A stretch of DNA of 64,000 nucleotides from Eubacterium sp. 14-2 (GTDB lineage: Bacteria; Bacillota; Clostridia; Lachnospirales; Lachnospiraceae). Location of the stretch: NCBI RefSeq assembly GCF_000403845.2, contig NZ_KE159567.1, positions 409,670 through 473,669 of the forward strand, in the 5' to 3' direction. The position numbers and the translations under genes were made by a program. Below the pieces are notes generated by a model. The model made no database searches and was not told where the DNA came from. It worked only from the letters and a program-made list of their open reading frames with translations. The first letter of the stretch is position 1. Each line of letters begins with the position of its first letter. Below are positions 1-9,170 of the stretch, piece by piece.

Positions 1-411
1 GTGGAAAGTATCAAAATCAACGGACTGAAACAGGATTATGAATTGTCTTTTCAGGGAAGTACCGTTTCTGTTACGGTCAGAGCCCTGAAAGAATACATGG
101 ATACGCTGCAGAATGGAAGTATTAAGGCGGAGCTGGATGTTGAGGATCTGGAGCCGGGGGTCCATACGCTCCCTCTTACCGTGACTTTGCCAGATGATAA
201 GTTTGAGCTGCCGGACACCATTAACGTCCAGGTTACCATTGAAGATAAAAATGCCCCGCCGGAAATAAATCAGGATGAGACAGAACAGCCTGGAGATGAC
301 AACAGCGGAAACAGCAACAATAACAGCAGCAATGGCAATAATAACAGCCCAAACGGGAATAACAGCGGAAACGGAACGAATCAGAATAACAGAGATTCAG
401 AGGAAGACTGA
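1..411 (+). CDS. cdaR: CdaR (YbbR-domain) regulator, C-terminal part
   Basis: Only the last 136 codons are in the window. The frame is open from base 1, so the GTG there is probably an internal valine codon. Residues 1-85 form a beta-rich segment (paired strands ending in INVQVTIEDK) like the last YbbR repeat of the extracytoplasmic arm of CdaR, the membrane partner of the c-di-AMP cyclase CdaA. The remaining tail is a low-complexity linker almost wholly of Asn, Gly and Ser. The identification leans on context: glmM follows after 55 bases, and the order cdaA-cdaR-glmM is conserved across Bacillota, where the three link c-di-AMP synthesis with peptidoglycan precursor supply. The family is likely, but the repeat number and membrane anchor lie outside the window. 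Confidence 0.72.
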   Translation: MESIKINGLKQDYELSFQGSTVSVTVRALKEYMDTLQNGSIKAELDVEDLEPGVHTLPLTVTLPDDKFELPDTINVQVTIEDKNAPPEINQDETEQPGDDNSGNSNNNSSNGNNNSPNGNNSGNGTNQNNRDSEED

Positions 412-466
412 CAGATTCATTTACCATGGTATGACAGGATGCATACAGAATGGAGGAAAATAATAT

Positions 467-1816
467 ATGGCAAGAATGTTTGGAACAGATGGTGTGAGAG
501 GTGTGGCCGGTACAGAGCTTACGATTGAGCTGGCCATGAAACTGGGGCAGGCGGGTGCCTATGTACTGACAAAAGAAAAATCATATCAGCCCACGATTAT
601 TGTAGGCTGTGATACAAGAATTTCAGGTGGAATGCTGGCGAATGCTCTGATGGCGGGAATCTGTTCCGTAGGGGCGAATGCTGTCTACATGGGGGTGGTG
701 CCCACGCCGGCCATTGCATATCTGACCAGGAAACACAAGGTAGAGGCAGGTGTGGTTATTTCCGCTTCCCATAACCCCATGGAGTTTAACGGAATTAAGT
801 TTTTCAACGGGGAAGGATATAAGCTGTCCGACGAACTGGAAGATGAGATAGAAGCCCTGATAAAAAACGGTATGAAGGATGTTGCCATGCCCCTTGGTTC
901 CGGAATTGGAAATATCAGTTACCGCTTTGACGCCAGGGAGGAATATGTATTTTTCATGAAAAAAACAGTTCCGGTGGATTTAAGCGGCCTGAAAATTGTA
1001 GTGGACTGTGCAGAAGGGGCTTCTCATTATACAGCGGTGGAGACATTAAAGGGTCTTGGTGCAAATCTGGTGGCAATTCATACCAGTCCCGATGGAAGCA
1101 ATATCAATGCCAACTGCGGCTCTACCCATATGGATGAACTGCGGGCAAGGGTGGTTTATGAAAAGGCCAATGTGGGAATTGCTTTTGACGGTGATGCAGA
1201 CCGTATGCTTGCTGTAGATGAAAAAGGCGACGTGGTAGACGGTGATCAGGTGATGGCCATTATCGGAAATTACATGAAGGAGCATGGAAATCTGAAGAAA
1301 AATACCATTGTGGGAACGGTTATGAGTAATCTTGGGTTTACGCTGATGGGGAAACAGCGGGGAATTCATATTGAACAGACAAAGGTGGGAGACCGCTATG
1401 TTCTGGAAAATATGAGAGAAAATGGGTATAATATTGGAGGAGAGCAGTCCGGACATATTATTTTTCTGGATGAAAATACCACAGGAGACGGTCTGTTAAG
1501 CGCGCTCCATCTGCTGGAAGTTATGGTGGAGACAAAGGAACCCCTTTCACAGCTGGCTCAGATTATGGAGGTACTGCCTCAGGCCCTTGTGAATGCAAAA
1601 GTGCCCAACCACAAGAAAGAACATTTTATGGAATATCCGGAAATTGCCCAGGCAATTCATGAGCTGGAGCAGAAGTTTGCAGGAGAAGGCAGAGTTCTGA
1701 TTCGCCCTTCCGGTACAGAGCCGCTGATTCGTGTTATGATTGAAGGGAAGGATCAGACAGAGATTAATCAGGATGCAGAAAATCTGGCTGATCTGATTAT
1801 GAAAAATATGTTGTAA
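467..1816 (+). CDS. glmM: Phosphoglucosamine mutase GlmM
   Basis: A 449-residue protein, the usual GlmM length. It converts glucosamine-6-phosphate to glucosamine-1-phosphate in the cytoplasm, on the way to UDP-GlcNAc for peptidoglycan and surface glycans. Visible marks are the N-terminal MFGTDGVRG motif, the phosphoserine loop SASHNP with catalytic Ser101, the metal-binding loop DGDADR at residues 241-246, the sugar-binding GGEQSGH motif, and the C-terminal phosphate-binding RPSGTEPLIRVM. The start is the ATG at 467, behind GGAGG at 452-456. It sits directly downstream of cdaR in the classical order. All key residues are present, so the call is firm. Confidence 0.97.
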   Translation: MARMFGTDGVRGVAGTELTIELAMKLGQAGAYVLTKEKSYQPTIIVGCDTRISGGMLANALMAGICSVGANAVYMGVVPTPAIAYLTRKHKVEAGVVISASHNPMEFNGIKFFNGEGYKLSDELEDEIEALIKNGMKDVAMPLGSGIGNISYRFDAREEYVFFMKKTVPVDLSGLKIVVDCAEGASHYTAVETLKGLGANLVAIHTSPDGSNINANCGSTHMDELRARVVYEKANVGIAFDGDADRMLAVDEKGDVVDGDQVMAIIGNYMKEHGNLKKNTIVGTVMSNLGFTLMGKQRGIHIEQTKVGDRYVLENMRENGYNIGGEQSGHIIFLDENTTGDGLLSALHLLEVMVETKEPLSQLAQIMEVLPQALVNAKVPNHKKEHFMEYPEIAQAIHELEQKFAGEGRVLIRPSGTEPLIRVMIEGKDQTEINQDAENLADLIMKNML

Positions 1817-1819
1817 TTT

Positions 1820-1877
1820 GCCATGAGGAGGGACCTGGTTTATTTATCCCAACGTCCAGGTAAACTGGGAGGAGTCT
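1820..1877 (+). promoter_or_regulatory. Structured leader-like element upstream of the HPr gene
   Basis: The 120 bases between glmM and the HPr gene hold interleaved inverted repeats: ACCTGG (1833-1838) with CCAGGT (1856-1861), and TCCCA (1847-1851) with TGGGA (1866-1870). The crossing arrangement allows either two alternative hairpins or an H-type pseudoknot in the RNA. The block begins with GCCATGAGGAGGGACC, which recurs with one change at 26239-26254, and its CTGGGAGGAG at 1865-1874 recurs at 26263-26272. This suggests a recurring genomic element. Its function is unknown. Confidence 0.4.
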
Positions 1878-1936
1878 TTATGGTTACCTGACAGTACAGG
1901 AAAAACCTGGCAGAAAAATGTATTGGAGGAACGAAG

Positions 1937-2200
1937 ATGGTTAGTCAGAAAGTGACGATTAAGAATCCTACGGGCCTGCATTTAAGACCGGCGGGGATTT
2001 TGTGTAAAGAAGCAGTGAAATATCAGGCGTTGATCACCTTTAATTTTAAGGGAGGTACTGCAAATGCCAAAAGTGTGTTAAGTGTACTGGGTGCATGTAT
2101 CAAATCCGGAGATTCCATAGAGTTTGTCTGTGAAGGGGAGGATGAAGAAGAAGCACTGCAGGCGGTAGTGACAGCAGTGGAAAATGGACTTGGAGAATAA
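1937..2200 (+). CDS. ptsH: HPr family phosphocarrier protein
   Basis: An 87-residue protein of normal HPr length. The active-site motif GLHLRPA places the phosphoryl-accepting histidine at residue 15. Ser46 (in AKSVLSVLG) sits where HPr kinase/phosphorylase acts in Bacillota, so both the PTS phosphotransfer and the catabolite-control functions look intact. The start ATG at 1937 follows GGAGG at 1925-1929. No enzyme I gene is adjacent. It stands between glmM and rfbD and is closed by its own hairpin terminator, so it is probably transcribed separately from rfbD. It could be the main HPr or a Crh-like paralogue, but the retained His15 argues against a pure Crh. Confidence 0.9.
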   Translation: MVSQKVTIKNPTGLHLRPAGILCKEAVKYQALITFNFKGGTANAKSVLSVLGACIKSGDSIEFVCEGEDEEEALQAVVTAVENGLGE

Positions 2201-2204
2201 AAGA

Positions 2205-2249
2205 GAGGCCGGCTTCAGATTATAAAATGTGAAGCTGGTCTCCGATTTC
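2205..2249 (+). terminator. Rho-independent terminator after the HPr gene
   Basis: The arms at 2205-2217 and 2230-2242 form a continuous 13-pair stem (with G-U pairs) around a 12-base loop. It is followed by the moderately T-rich run cgatttctgtt. The hairpin starts 5 bases past the HPr stop codon. Confidence 0.7.
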
Positions 2250-2274
2250 TGTTAAATTAAAGATGGAGGCGACT

Positions 2275-3129
2275 ATGAAGAAAATTTTAATTACGGGCTG
2301 CAACGGCCAGCTTGGACGGGCACTGAATCAGATTTATAATAGTGAATGCCTGATTAACACAGATGTGACGGAGGGAGAAGGAAGAAAAGCCCTGGATATT
2401 ACAGATGTGGATGCAGTCTTAAAAATGGTGCGGGAGGAACAGCCGGATGTTATCATCAACTGTGCAGCTCACACAGCAGTAGAACTCTGTGAAAGCCAGG
2501 AAGATCTCGCTTACCGCATTAATGCCATCGGAGCACGGAACCTGAGCATTGCCGCTGCCCAGGTGGATGCAAAACTCATACAGGTTTCCACCGATTACGT
2601 GTTTGACGGGAATGGCACAAGGCCCTATACGGAGTTTGACGAACCATGTTCCGACAGCGTTTATGGAAAGACAAAACTGGAAGGAGAGCGGTTTGTAAAG
2701 GAATTTGCACCGAAACATTTTATTCTGAGGACAGCCTGGCTCTACGGGGATGGGAAAAATTTCCTGAAAACCATGCTCCGGCTTTCTGAAACAAATCAGG
2801 AAGTCAGGGTGGTAAATGACCAGTTCGGCAATCCCACCAGTGCAAAAGAACTGGCAAGGCTGATTCATTTTCTGGAACCGGGAGAGAATTATGGAACTTT
2901 CCACGCGACCTGTGAGGGACAGTGCAGCTGGGCGGACTTTGCGGCAAAAATTTTTGAAATGGCCGGAAAAGCCACCAAAGTAATTCCAATTTCCACAGAA
3001 GAATATAATGCAAGGGTAAAAAGACCGGCATACTCCGTTCTGGACAACTATATGCTGCGTCTGACCACCGATTACCGGATGGCAGACTGGGAGACAGCAT
3101 TACAGGAATATATGGACGAGTTACAGTAA
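2275..3129 (+). CDS. rfbD: dTDP-4-dehydrorhamnose reductase RfbD
   Basis: A 284-residue NAD(P)H-dependent short-chain enzyme that makes the last step to dTDP-L-rhamnose. The N-terminal ILITGCNGQLGR is the family's Rossmann loop, VSTDYVFDG carries the catalytic Thr region, and the YGKTKLEGE motif supplies the Tyr-Lys pair. An in-frame ATG exists at 2263, but the strong GGAGG (2265-2269) overlaps that codon and lies 5 bases before the ATG at 2275, so the shorter start is chosen. The partner genes rfbB, rfbA and rfbC are 16.7 kb away at 19.8-22.5 kb, which is an unusual split of the rhamnose set. Confidence 0.93.
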   Translation: MKKILITGCNGQLGRALNQIYNSECLINTDVTEGEGRKALDITDVDAVLKMVREEQPDVIINCAAHTAVELCESQEDLAYRINAIGARNLSIAAAQVDAKLIQVSTDYVFDGNGTRPYTEFDEPCSDSVYGKTKLEGERFVKEFAPKHFILRTAWLYGDGKNFLKTMLRLSETNQEVRVVNDQFGNPTSAKELARLIHFLEPGENYGTFHATCEGQCSWADFAAKIFEMAGKATKVIPISTEEYNARVKRPAYSVLDNYMLRLTTDYRMADWETALQEYMDELQ

Positions 3130-3134
3130 ATCAG

Positions 3135-3180
3135 ATAATTGGAAACCTGGAATTCTGACAGTTTACAGCTTTCCAGTTAT
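3135..3180. other. Inverted repeat between rfbD and the membrane protein gene
   Basis: ATAATTGGAAA (3135-3145) pairs with TTTCCAGTTAT (3170-3180) through one G-U pair, enclosing 24 bases. No clear T-run follows, so it may be a weak terminator, a processing site or a leader hairpin of the next gene. Confidence 0.4.
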
Positions 3181-3215
3181 CGTTCTGCAGCAGACAAAAG
3201 TAAGGAGATTCCAGA

Positions 3216-5750
3216 ATGAAAAAAAAGATACGTTGGGCAGTATTTCTGCTGCTGATGCTTACCATGGCAGGATGTATCATACTGCAGTCTCAGCGAAGCT
3301 GGAAAGGAGAGGCTAAAACCAGCAGTCTGAGAATAGAGAATCAGGCAAATGTGGGAGAAATCCGGAAAGGAACGGAAATTGCCCAGACCTTTACTGCCGA
3401 CAGAAATTTTTCCGGAGTCTCATTGCTTATGGCCACTTTTGATAAAAGGGTGTATGGAGGGATTCATGTAAAACTTCTGGAGGAAAAAAATGGACAGGTT
3501 CTGGCAGAGAAAACATATTATGCAGGTTCTGTAGAGGATAATGCACTGTATCATTTTCTGTTTGAGGAGGAAATTGAAGTTTCCGCGCCTGCAGAATATC
3601 GCGTTGTGATAACATCTGATACAGGCAGGTTCCAAAACGGCGTTACGATCTGGAATTCCCTGGAAGACCAGTATCAGGAGGGGGAACTGTATATCAATGG
3701 AGAACAGCAGTCAGGGGATCTGGTATTTCGCATTGCATATCAGGGAAAGATGGAATATCAGTGGGGCATGTTCCTGCACAGAGCGGTGCTTCTGATCCTT
3801 CTGTTTTCCTTTCTGGGCGCTCATTGTCTTCTGAATATCCGAAGCATGTATCAGTGGATATTTGAAAAAAGAGTGTGGATTTCTCTGGGAGTATTTGCGT
3901 TTCTGGTGGTAAACCGGTATCATTTTTCCTCCATTGGACAGTTTGACCAGTACATTCAGCCGGGAGATGGTTCCCAGTATGCGGCGCCTGTTGCCGGTCA
4001 GTCAAGAGCGATTCGAAGCGATGAATGGATGCTGGGAGTCCCCCGGTTTCTGTCAGCGGAATACAGTGATTATGGAAAATATAATCAGATAGTGCGTGCA
4101 GAAAAAACCACAAATCTTTCTGCCTCCGGATTGTACCGCAGTTATTCTGCACTGGCCCAGCCCATGGACTGGGGGTTTTACCTCTTTGGTTCGGAGATTG
4201 GACTGTCTTTTCGCTGGTGCTTTAAAATGGTATTCGGCTTTTTGTTTTCGTACGAATTCTGCCTGATATTAACCAGGAGAAAAAGGCTGCTGTCACTGGC
4301 AGGAGCGTCTCTGATCTGGTTTTCCAGCTGCAATATGTGGTGGTCCACCATGAACTGGATTCTGGCAGGAGAAGCCGCACTGGTGTTTGTATGGTATTTT
4401 CTGGAAGAACGGGACAGACGGAAACGGATTTTATGGGGGTTGGGACTGGCTGTGTCGGCTTCCTGTTTCCTGGTGGTGGATTTATATCCCGCCTGGCAGG
4501 TGCCGGCAGGATATCTCTATCTGCTGGTTTTAATCTGGATGATTGCAGAACACTGGCAGGATATACGCAGTTACAGGTGGAAAGACTGGCTGATGGCTGT
4601 GGGCTGTCTGGTATTTTTATTCAGCATTGCAGGAGCATATCTTCTGAATGACATGGAATATCTCACTGATATTATGAATACAAAGTATCCGGGACAGCGG
4701 GTTAGCTATGGGGGAAGGAGTATTCAGCAGCTCCTGGGATATCTTCCCACTTTTCTTACTTCACTGGAACATTATGCCAATCCCAGCGAGGCAGGCAGAT
4801 TTGTCAGTTTCTTCCCCATTCCCTGGGCCCTGTCCCTGGTGGTTTTTGTGCGCAGCAGAAAAAAAGACCTGCTCACAGGGCTGCTGCTGGGAGGAAGTAC
4901 CTTTCTCTCTCTATACTGTATGGTGGAACTGCCCGGATTTCTGGCCCGGATTTCTCTGCTCACTTATTCCACACCGGAGCGTACGGCACTGGTTCTGGGA
5001 TTTGCCCAGATCCTGCTGCTGCTGGTAACCGTGTCACGATTTGAAGAGAGGGAAGGCCTGAGTCTTCCGGCGGGAATCTTAACGGTAGTGCTGACCGGAA
5101 TTGTGACGGTATGGTATGGCAGGCAGTGCTGCCCGGAATATCCAAAATGGATTTACTTTGTATTCCTGGGAATTCTGGTATTCGGATCATTGCTGACTCT
5201 GATTTCCCGTTTTGGGGAAAACGTCCGTCAGTGGGCCCTGGCAGGACTGAGCCTTCTGCTTATTGTGACAGGGCTCAGGGTCAATCCTCTGATGTGCGGT
5301 CTGGATGCCATCAGAAGCAAGCCGGCGGCAGAAGCAGTAGCCGAAATTACAGAACAGGACAGTACAGGAAAATGGCTTGCAGTGGAAAATATTGCGGCAG
5401 GGAATTTTCTGATTGCCTGCGGAGCTCCTGCAATTAATTCCGTAAATTATATTCCCAATATGGAGCTGTGGAAGAAACTGGATCCAAAGGGAGAAAAGGA
5501 AGAAATATATAACCGTTATGCTCATATTCTGGTATATCTGACCGAAGAGGAAACAGAGATGGAGCTGGTGCAGGCAGACCTGATTAATTTAAAACTGTCC
5601 TGCCAGGACCTGAAAAAGCTGGGCATCACCTATCTTTTTTCCTCACATTCCCTGGAAGAACTGGAGGATTTGCCGGTGAAATCTCTGTATGAAGAAAACG
5701 GTGTTTATATTTATTCGATTGAAAATTCCTCCGGATTTCCTGCAGAATAA
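3216..5750 (+). CDS. Large GT-C-like multi-pass membrane protein
   Basis: An 844-residue membrane protein behind a good AAGGAGA site. The N-terminus (residues 1-25) is a hydrophobic anchor. Residues about 30-175 look like an extracytoplasmic beta domain. About ten to twelve membrane segments follow between residues 185 and 690, and a soluble C-terminal domain (about 700-844) ends it. A conserved-looking loop with GDGSQYAAPVAG and SRAIRSDEWMLGVPR, just after the second membrane segment, has the acidic character of the first external loop of polyprenyl-phosphate-dependent (GT-C fold) glycosyltransferases. I infer transfer of a sugar from a lipid carrier to a surface glycan outside the membrane. 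It may equally be a YfhO-like accessory protein. The substrate cannot be read. Confidence 0.6.
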   Translation: MKKKIRWAVFLLLMLTMAGCIILQSQRSWKGEAKTSSLRIENQANVGEIRKGTEIAQTFTADRNFSGVSLLMATFDKRVYGGIHVKLLEEKNGQVLAEKTYYAGSVEDNALYHFLFEEEIEVSAPAEYRVVITSDTGRFQNGVTIWNSLEDQYQEGELYINGEQQSGDLVFRIAYQGKMEYQWGMFLHRAVLLILLFSFLGAHCLLNIRSMYQWIFEKRVWISLGVFAFLVVNRYHFSSIGQFDQYIQPGDGSQYAAPVAGQSRAIRSDEWMLGVPRFLSAEYSDYGKYNQIVRAEKTTNLSASGLYRSYSALAQPMDWGFYLFGSEIGLSFRWCFKMVFGFLFSYEFCLILTRRKRLLSLAGASLIWFSSCNMWWSTMNWILAGEAALVFVWYFLEERDRRKRILWGLGLAVSASCFLVVDLYPAWQVPAGYLYLLVLIWMIAEHWQDIRSYRWKDWLMAVGCLVFLFSIAGAYLLNDMEYLTDIMNTKYPGQRVSYGGRSIQQLLGYLPTFLTSLEHYANPSEAGRFVSFFPIPWALSLVVFVRSRKKDLLTGLLLGGSTFLSLYCMVELPGFLARISLLTYSTPERTALVLGFAQILLLLVTVSRFEEREGLSLPAGILTVVLTGIVTVWYGRQCCPEYPKWIYFVFLGILVFGSLLTLISRFGENVRQWALAGLSLLLIVTGLRVNPLMCGLDAIRSKPAAEAVAEITEQDSTGKWLAVENIAAGNFLIACGAPAINSVNYIPNMELWKKLDPKGEKEEIYNRYAHILVYLTEEETEMELVQADLINLKLSCQDLKKLGITYLFSSHSLEELEDLPVKSLYEENGVYIYSIENSSGFPAE

Positions 5751-5807
5751 ATATAAAGATACCCGTTCCTCCCGCTGAAAACAGAGACAGCCTGATCTGT
5801 CAGAAAT

Positions 5808-5836
5808 TTGCATTATACACCAAAAGATGGTATAAT
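5808..5836 (+). promoter_or_regulatory. Sigma-A type promoter for the heptose operon
   Basis: The -35 box TTGCAT (5808-5813) and -10 box TATAAT (5831-5836) are separated by exactly 17 bases. The start codon of gmhA lies about 45 bases downstream of the predicted start site. The same TTGC-T/17/TATAAT layout recurs at 26198 and 35732. Confidence 0.8.
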
Positions 5837-5888
5837 GAAGCGGTTTTAAAGGAAAAATGTGTAATTTGTTGCGACTGGAGGTAAATCT

Positions 5889-6491
5889 GTGTACCATAGA
5901 TTAGATGAAATTCTGCTTCAGCAGAAGGAAAATATTGAGAAGGTCCGGGAGAGCGGATATGCAAAACAGGTATCCAGTGCCATTCAGGTTCAGCTTGAGG
6001 CCCTGAAGCAGGGAAATAAAATACTGATTGCAGGAAACGGCGGTTCCGCCGCAGACGCCCAGCATTTTGCAGGAGAACTGGTTGGACGGTTTCTGAAAGA
6101 GCGGAAAGGTCTTGGGGCAGTGGCTCTGAGCACCGATACTTCCATTCTCACTTCCATTGGAAATGATTACGGATACGAAGAAATTTTTGCCAGGCAGGTG
6201 GAGGCTCTGGGCAGGCCGGGGGATGTGCTGATCGGAATTTCCACTAGCGGAAATTCAGAAAATATCATCCGGGCTGTCAAAAAAGCGCAGGAGCTGGGAC
6301 TTACCACCATCTGCCTGACAGGCATGGATGGAGGAAAACTGAAAGAACTCTGTGATTATGATATGACGGTGCCTCTGGAGGAGACGCCCAGAATTCAGGA
6401 ATTTCACACCATGACAGTTCATATGATGTGTGAACTGGTGGAAGAAGGGATGACCGGAAACCGGTCTGAGGAAATGGCAGGACAGGTATGA
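5889..6491 (+). CDS. gmhA: Sedoheptulose-7-phosphate isomerase GmhA
   Basis: A 200-residue SIS-domain protein. It converts sedoheptulose-7-phosphate to D-glycero-D-manno-heptose-7-phosphate, the first step of nucleotide-heptose synthesis. The phosphate-binding [20 protein letters not shown] segment and the second SIS motif [11 protein letters not shown] are typical of GmhA, and the C-terminal [16 protein letters not shown] holds the expected histidine and glutamates. The start is a GTG at 5889, with GGAGG at 5877-5881. It is the first gene of an operon. The next start codon overlaps its stop by 4 bases (ATGA). Assignment to GmhA rather than another SIS protein is supported by hldE and gmhB downstream. 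Confidence 0.93.
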   Translation: MYHRLDEILLQQKENIEKVRESGYAKQVSSAIQVQLEALKQGNKILIAGNGGSAADAQHFAGELVGRFLKERKGLGAVALSTDTSILTSIGNDYGYEEIFARQVEALGRPGDVLIGISTSGNSENIIRAVKKAQELGLTTICLTGMDGGKLKELCDYDMTVPLEETPRIQEFHTMTVHMMCELVEEGMTGNRSEEMAGQV

Positions 6492-7741
6492 AAGAGAAGA
6501 AAGAAAATCTGTACAGTATATCGAACTTGTTTTTAAAATTTAATCAGCTTTTATGGAAAAAATCTTTTCTGCAGCACATCCGGGTACTGTTTTACTGGGC
6601 AGACGGTGTTCTGCTGTTATTTTGCAGGGGAAAAAAGAACGGCGGGGGCAAAAAAAGGTCCCGCAGGAAAGTTCTGATTGTATATAATATGGCGCTGGGA
6701 GATGGGATTATGTTTTGCGGTGTTTCTCAATATCTGCGCGAAATATGGCCGAAGGAGCAGTATGAAATCACCATAACATGCCAGTCGGCCTTTTCTTCAT
6801 TATATGAAAGCACCGGGATTTATGATAAGGTGCTGCCCCTTGATTTTTCCGGAGCGGTGGTAAATCTGAAAAAGAGAAAAGAACTGTTTCAGAAACTCCG
6901 GGAAGAAACGTATGATATTGTGGTGGACCCGGTGGGATGTGAGGACTGTACCACAAATGTGTTTGTGACACGGGCAGCCAGAGGAAAAGAGAAGATCGGT
7001 GTGCTGGACGTTTCCATGGAGAATCATCAGGCGCCTGACTGGCTCCGCAGAAAAGTATACCGGCGGGTTGTGGAACTGAATCAGAAACACATCCATTTAA
7101 TCCGGTATTACGGGGCATTTTTTCAAAAGCTGGGAGCAGATTCCTGTGTGGCCAGACCGGCAAAGCTGCCCCATGTGGAGCTTCCTTTTGAGACGCCGGA
7201 GAAATTTTTCATTATTTTTCCGGTGGCCAGTATGGCTGTGAAAAAGTGGCCTCCAAAGCGGTATGCGTATATAGCGGAGAAAATATATGAAAAAACCCAT
7301 ATGCCTCTGGTACTTTGCGGAACAGAACATGACCGGGCAGGCATGGAAGAATTTCGAAAACTGCTGTCTTCTGATGTGGAGGTGGCTGATTACATTGGGA
7401 AGACAGACATTATGCAGTTTGTGGAACTGATTGGAAGGGCTTCTCTGGTGGTCAGCAACGATACCAGCGCCTATCATATTGCAGTGGCCAGACAGGTGCC
7501 GGTGGCTATGATCTGCGGCGGGTATACCTATCATCGTTATGCAAAATACGATTATGAGAAGGAAGGATGTAAAAATCCATTGCTGGTGTGCAGGAACATG
7601 AAGTGCTTTGACTGTAATAATTACTGTCGTTATCATGGATTTGACCTGTTCCCCTGTATTGACAGGATTGATAAAGAAGAAGCCTGGAAAGAGATAAAGG
7701 CTCTGATTGAAAGGGAGGGACTGAGTACAGATGACAATTGA
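6488..7741 (+). CDS. Glycosyltransferase family 9 (heptosyltransferase-like)
   Basis: A 417-residue GT-B fold protein of the family that includes LPS heptosyltransferases (WaaC/WaaF). The N-terminal sheet ([17 protein letters not shown]) carries the short glycine loop seen near the start of this family. The C-terminal half has [18 protein letters not shown], and [14 protein letters not shown], the family's nucleotide-sugar binding segment near the C-terminus. A cysteine-rich stretch ([13 protein letters not shown]) near the end is like the metal-binding tails seen in some GT9 members. It is wedged between gmhA and hldE with overlaps on both sides, so transfer of heptose from ADP-heptose to a surface glycan precursor is the natural inference. 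There is no LPS core in a Gram-positive cell, so the acceptor is unknown. Confidence 0.82.
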   Translation: MKEKKENLYSISNLFLKFNQLLWKKSFLQHIRVLFYWADGVLLLFCRGKKNGGGKKRSRRKVLIVYNMALGDGIMFCGVSQYLREIWPKEQYEITITCQSAFSSLYESTGIYDKVLPLDFSGAVVNLKKRKELFQKLREETYDIVVDPVGCEDCTTNVFVTRAARGKEKIGVLDVSMENHQAPDWLRRKVYRRVVELNQKHIHLIRYYGAFFQKLGADSCVARPAKLPHVELPFETPEKFFIIFPVASMAVKKWPPKRYAYIAEKIYEKTHMPLVLCGTEHDRAGMEEFRKLLSSDVEVADYIGKTDIMQFVELIGRASLVVSNDTSAYHIAVARQVPVAMICGGYTYHRYAKYDYEKEGCKNPLLVCRNMKCFDCNNYCRYHGFDLFPCIDRIDKEEAWKEIKALIEREGLSTDDN

Positions 7742-9170
7742 GAAGCTGAATAAAATAGCAGACATCAGAGTATTGCTGTTTGGCGATTTTATGGTGGACA
7801 AATATATCCATGGAAAGGTTTCCCGTATATCTCCGGAAGCTCCGGTTCCTGTGCTGGAGGTGACTTCAAGACAGACGAAGCTGGGCGGCGCCGGAAATGT
7901 GGTCAATAATATTATAACGCTGGGAGCCGGTGTGCGGGTGCTGGGCTGTGTGGGAGAGGACCCGGACGGAGAATGGATTCTCTCAGAACTTTCCGAAAAA
8001 GGCATTGAAACGGGCTATATGAGAAAATATCCTCAGGTGCAGACCATCTCCAAAACCCGCCTGGTGTCGAAAAATCAGCAGTTTTTACGATACGATGAAG
8101 AAAAAATTCAGGATATTCCGGATGCTTACGTGGAAGAAATCCGGCAGCAGGAAGAAGTTCTCTTTCAGGGGATTCAGGCAGTGATTATTTCTGATTACGG
8201 AAAAGGAGCCGTGACGAAGGAAGGGGCGGAATTTCTGATTGAGGGGGCTCACCGCCGGAATATTCCCGTGATTATCGACCCGAAAGGGACAGATTACAGC
8301 AAATATGAGAATGCGGATGTGTGTACCCCTAATGTGAAAGAACTGGGGGATGTAATGGGAAAACCACTCCATACGGAAGAAGAGATTCTGGAAGCAGGAC
8401 AGAAACTCAGAGAGCAGATCCATCTGAAATATCTGCTGCTGACCCGCTCGGAAAAGGGGATTTCCCTGTTTGACGGCCAGCAGGGCAGGCAGGATTTTCC
8501 GGCGGCCAGCAAGGATGTGGTGGATGTGACGGGAGCCGGAGATACGGTGGTATCTGCAGTGGCCCTTATGATGGCAGCAGGATTTTCTCCGGAAGAATGC
8601 TGTGTTCTGGCTAACACAGCGGCTTCCATTGTGTGTTCCAAATTCGGCGCAGCGACACTTTCCCTCAATGAACTGATGGAGCAGATGGTAAACAGCGGAG
8701 AATTTAAGCTGGTGGATGTGACCACAGCAAAATATGTGCTGGCCAGCCTGAAAGAAAAAGGAAAGAAAATTGTCTTTACCAACGGCTGTTTTGATATGCT
8801 GCATGCAGGCCATCTGGCTTCTTTTCTGCAGGCCCGGAAATTCGGAGATGTACTGATTGTGGCAGTAAACAGCGATGCCTCTGTAAAACGGCTTAAGGGA
8901 CCGGAACGCCCTGTTGTGGAACAGCAGAACAGAATCCGGATGCTCTGTGCACTGGAATGCGTGGATTATGTGATACTGATGGAAGACGACACCCCGGTGC
9001 CGCTGATTCAGGCCCTTCATCCGGATGTTACCGTAAAGGGAAAAGACTGGGAACACAAAAATATTCCGGAGCGCCACGTGGTGGAAAGCTATGGCGGAAC
9101 CGTGAAATTTATAGATTTGGAGGAGGGACTGTCCACCACAAATCTGATAGGGAAAATCAGACATGAATAA
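7731..9170 (+). CDS. hldE: Bifunctional heptose-7-phosphate kinase / heptose-1-phosphate adenylyltransferase HldE
   Basis: A 479-residue two-domain enzyme, the full length of HldE. Residues 1 to about 320 are a PfkB/ribokinase-type kinase. They include KLGGAGNVVNNI, and the DVTGAGDTV motif with catalytic Asp271. Residues about 340-479 are a nucleotidyltransferase, with FTNGCFDMLHAGH carrying the nucleotide-binding H358-A-G-H361. The enzyme phosphorylates heptose-7-phosphate at C1 and, after GmhB removes the 7-phosphate, attaches AMP to give ADP-D-glycero-beta-D-manno-heptose. The gene overlaps the GT9 gene by 11 bases and gmhB by 8, indicating tight co-translation. The fused form fixes the beta/ADP branch rather than the GDP-alpha-heptose route known from S-layer glycans. 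Confidence 0.95.
   Translation: MTIEKLNKIADIRVLLFGDFMVDKYIHGKVSRISPEAPVPVLEVTSRQTKLGGAGNVVNNIITLGAGVRVLGCVGEDPDGEWILSELSEKGIETGYMRKYPQVQTISKTRLVSKNQQFLRYDEEKIQDIPDAYVEEIRQQEEVLFQGIQAVIISDYGKGAVTKEGAEFLIEGAHRRNIPVIIDPKGTDYSKYENADVCTPNVKELGDVMGKPLHTEEEILEAGQKLREQIHLKYLLLTRSEKGISLFDGQQGRQDFPAASKDVVDVTGAGDTVVSAVALMMAAGFSPEECCVLANTAASIVCSKFGAATLSLNELMEQMVNSGEFKLVDVTTAKYVLASLKEKGKKIVFTNGCFDMLHAGHLASFLQARKFGDVLIVAVNSDASVKRLKGPERPVVEQQNRIRMLCALECVDYVILMEDDTPVPLIQALHPDVTVKGKDWEHKNIPERHVVESYGGTVKFIDLEEGLSTTNLIGKIRHE

Noticed and set aside
3216-3290. Lipoprotein signal (TMAGC) at the start of the large membrane protein
   Set aside because: The -3 position does not fit a good lipobox and the protein is polytopic, so an ordinary membrane anchor is more likely.
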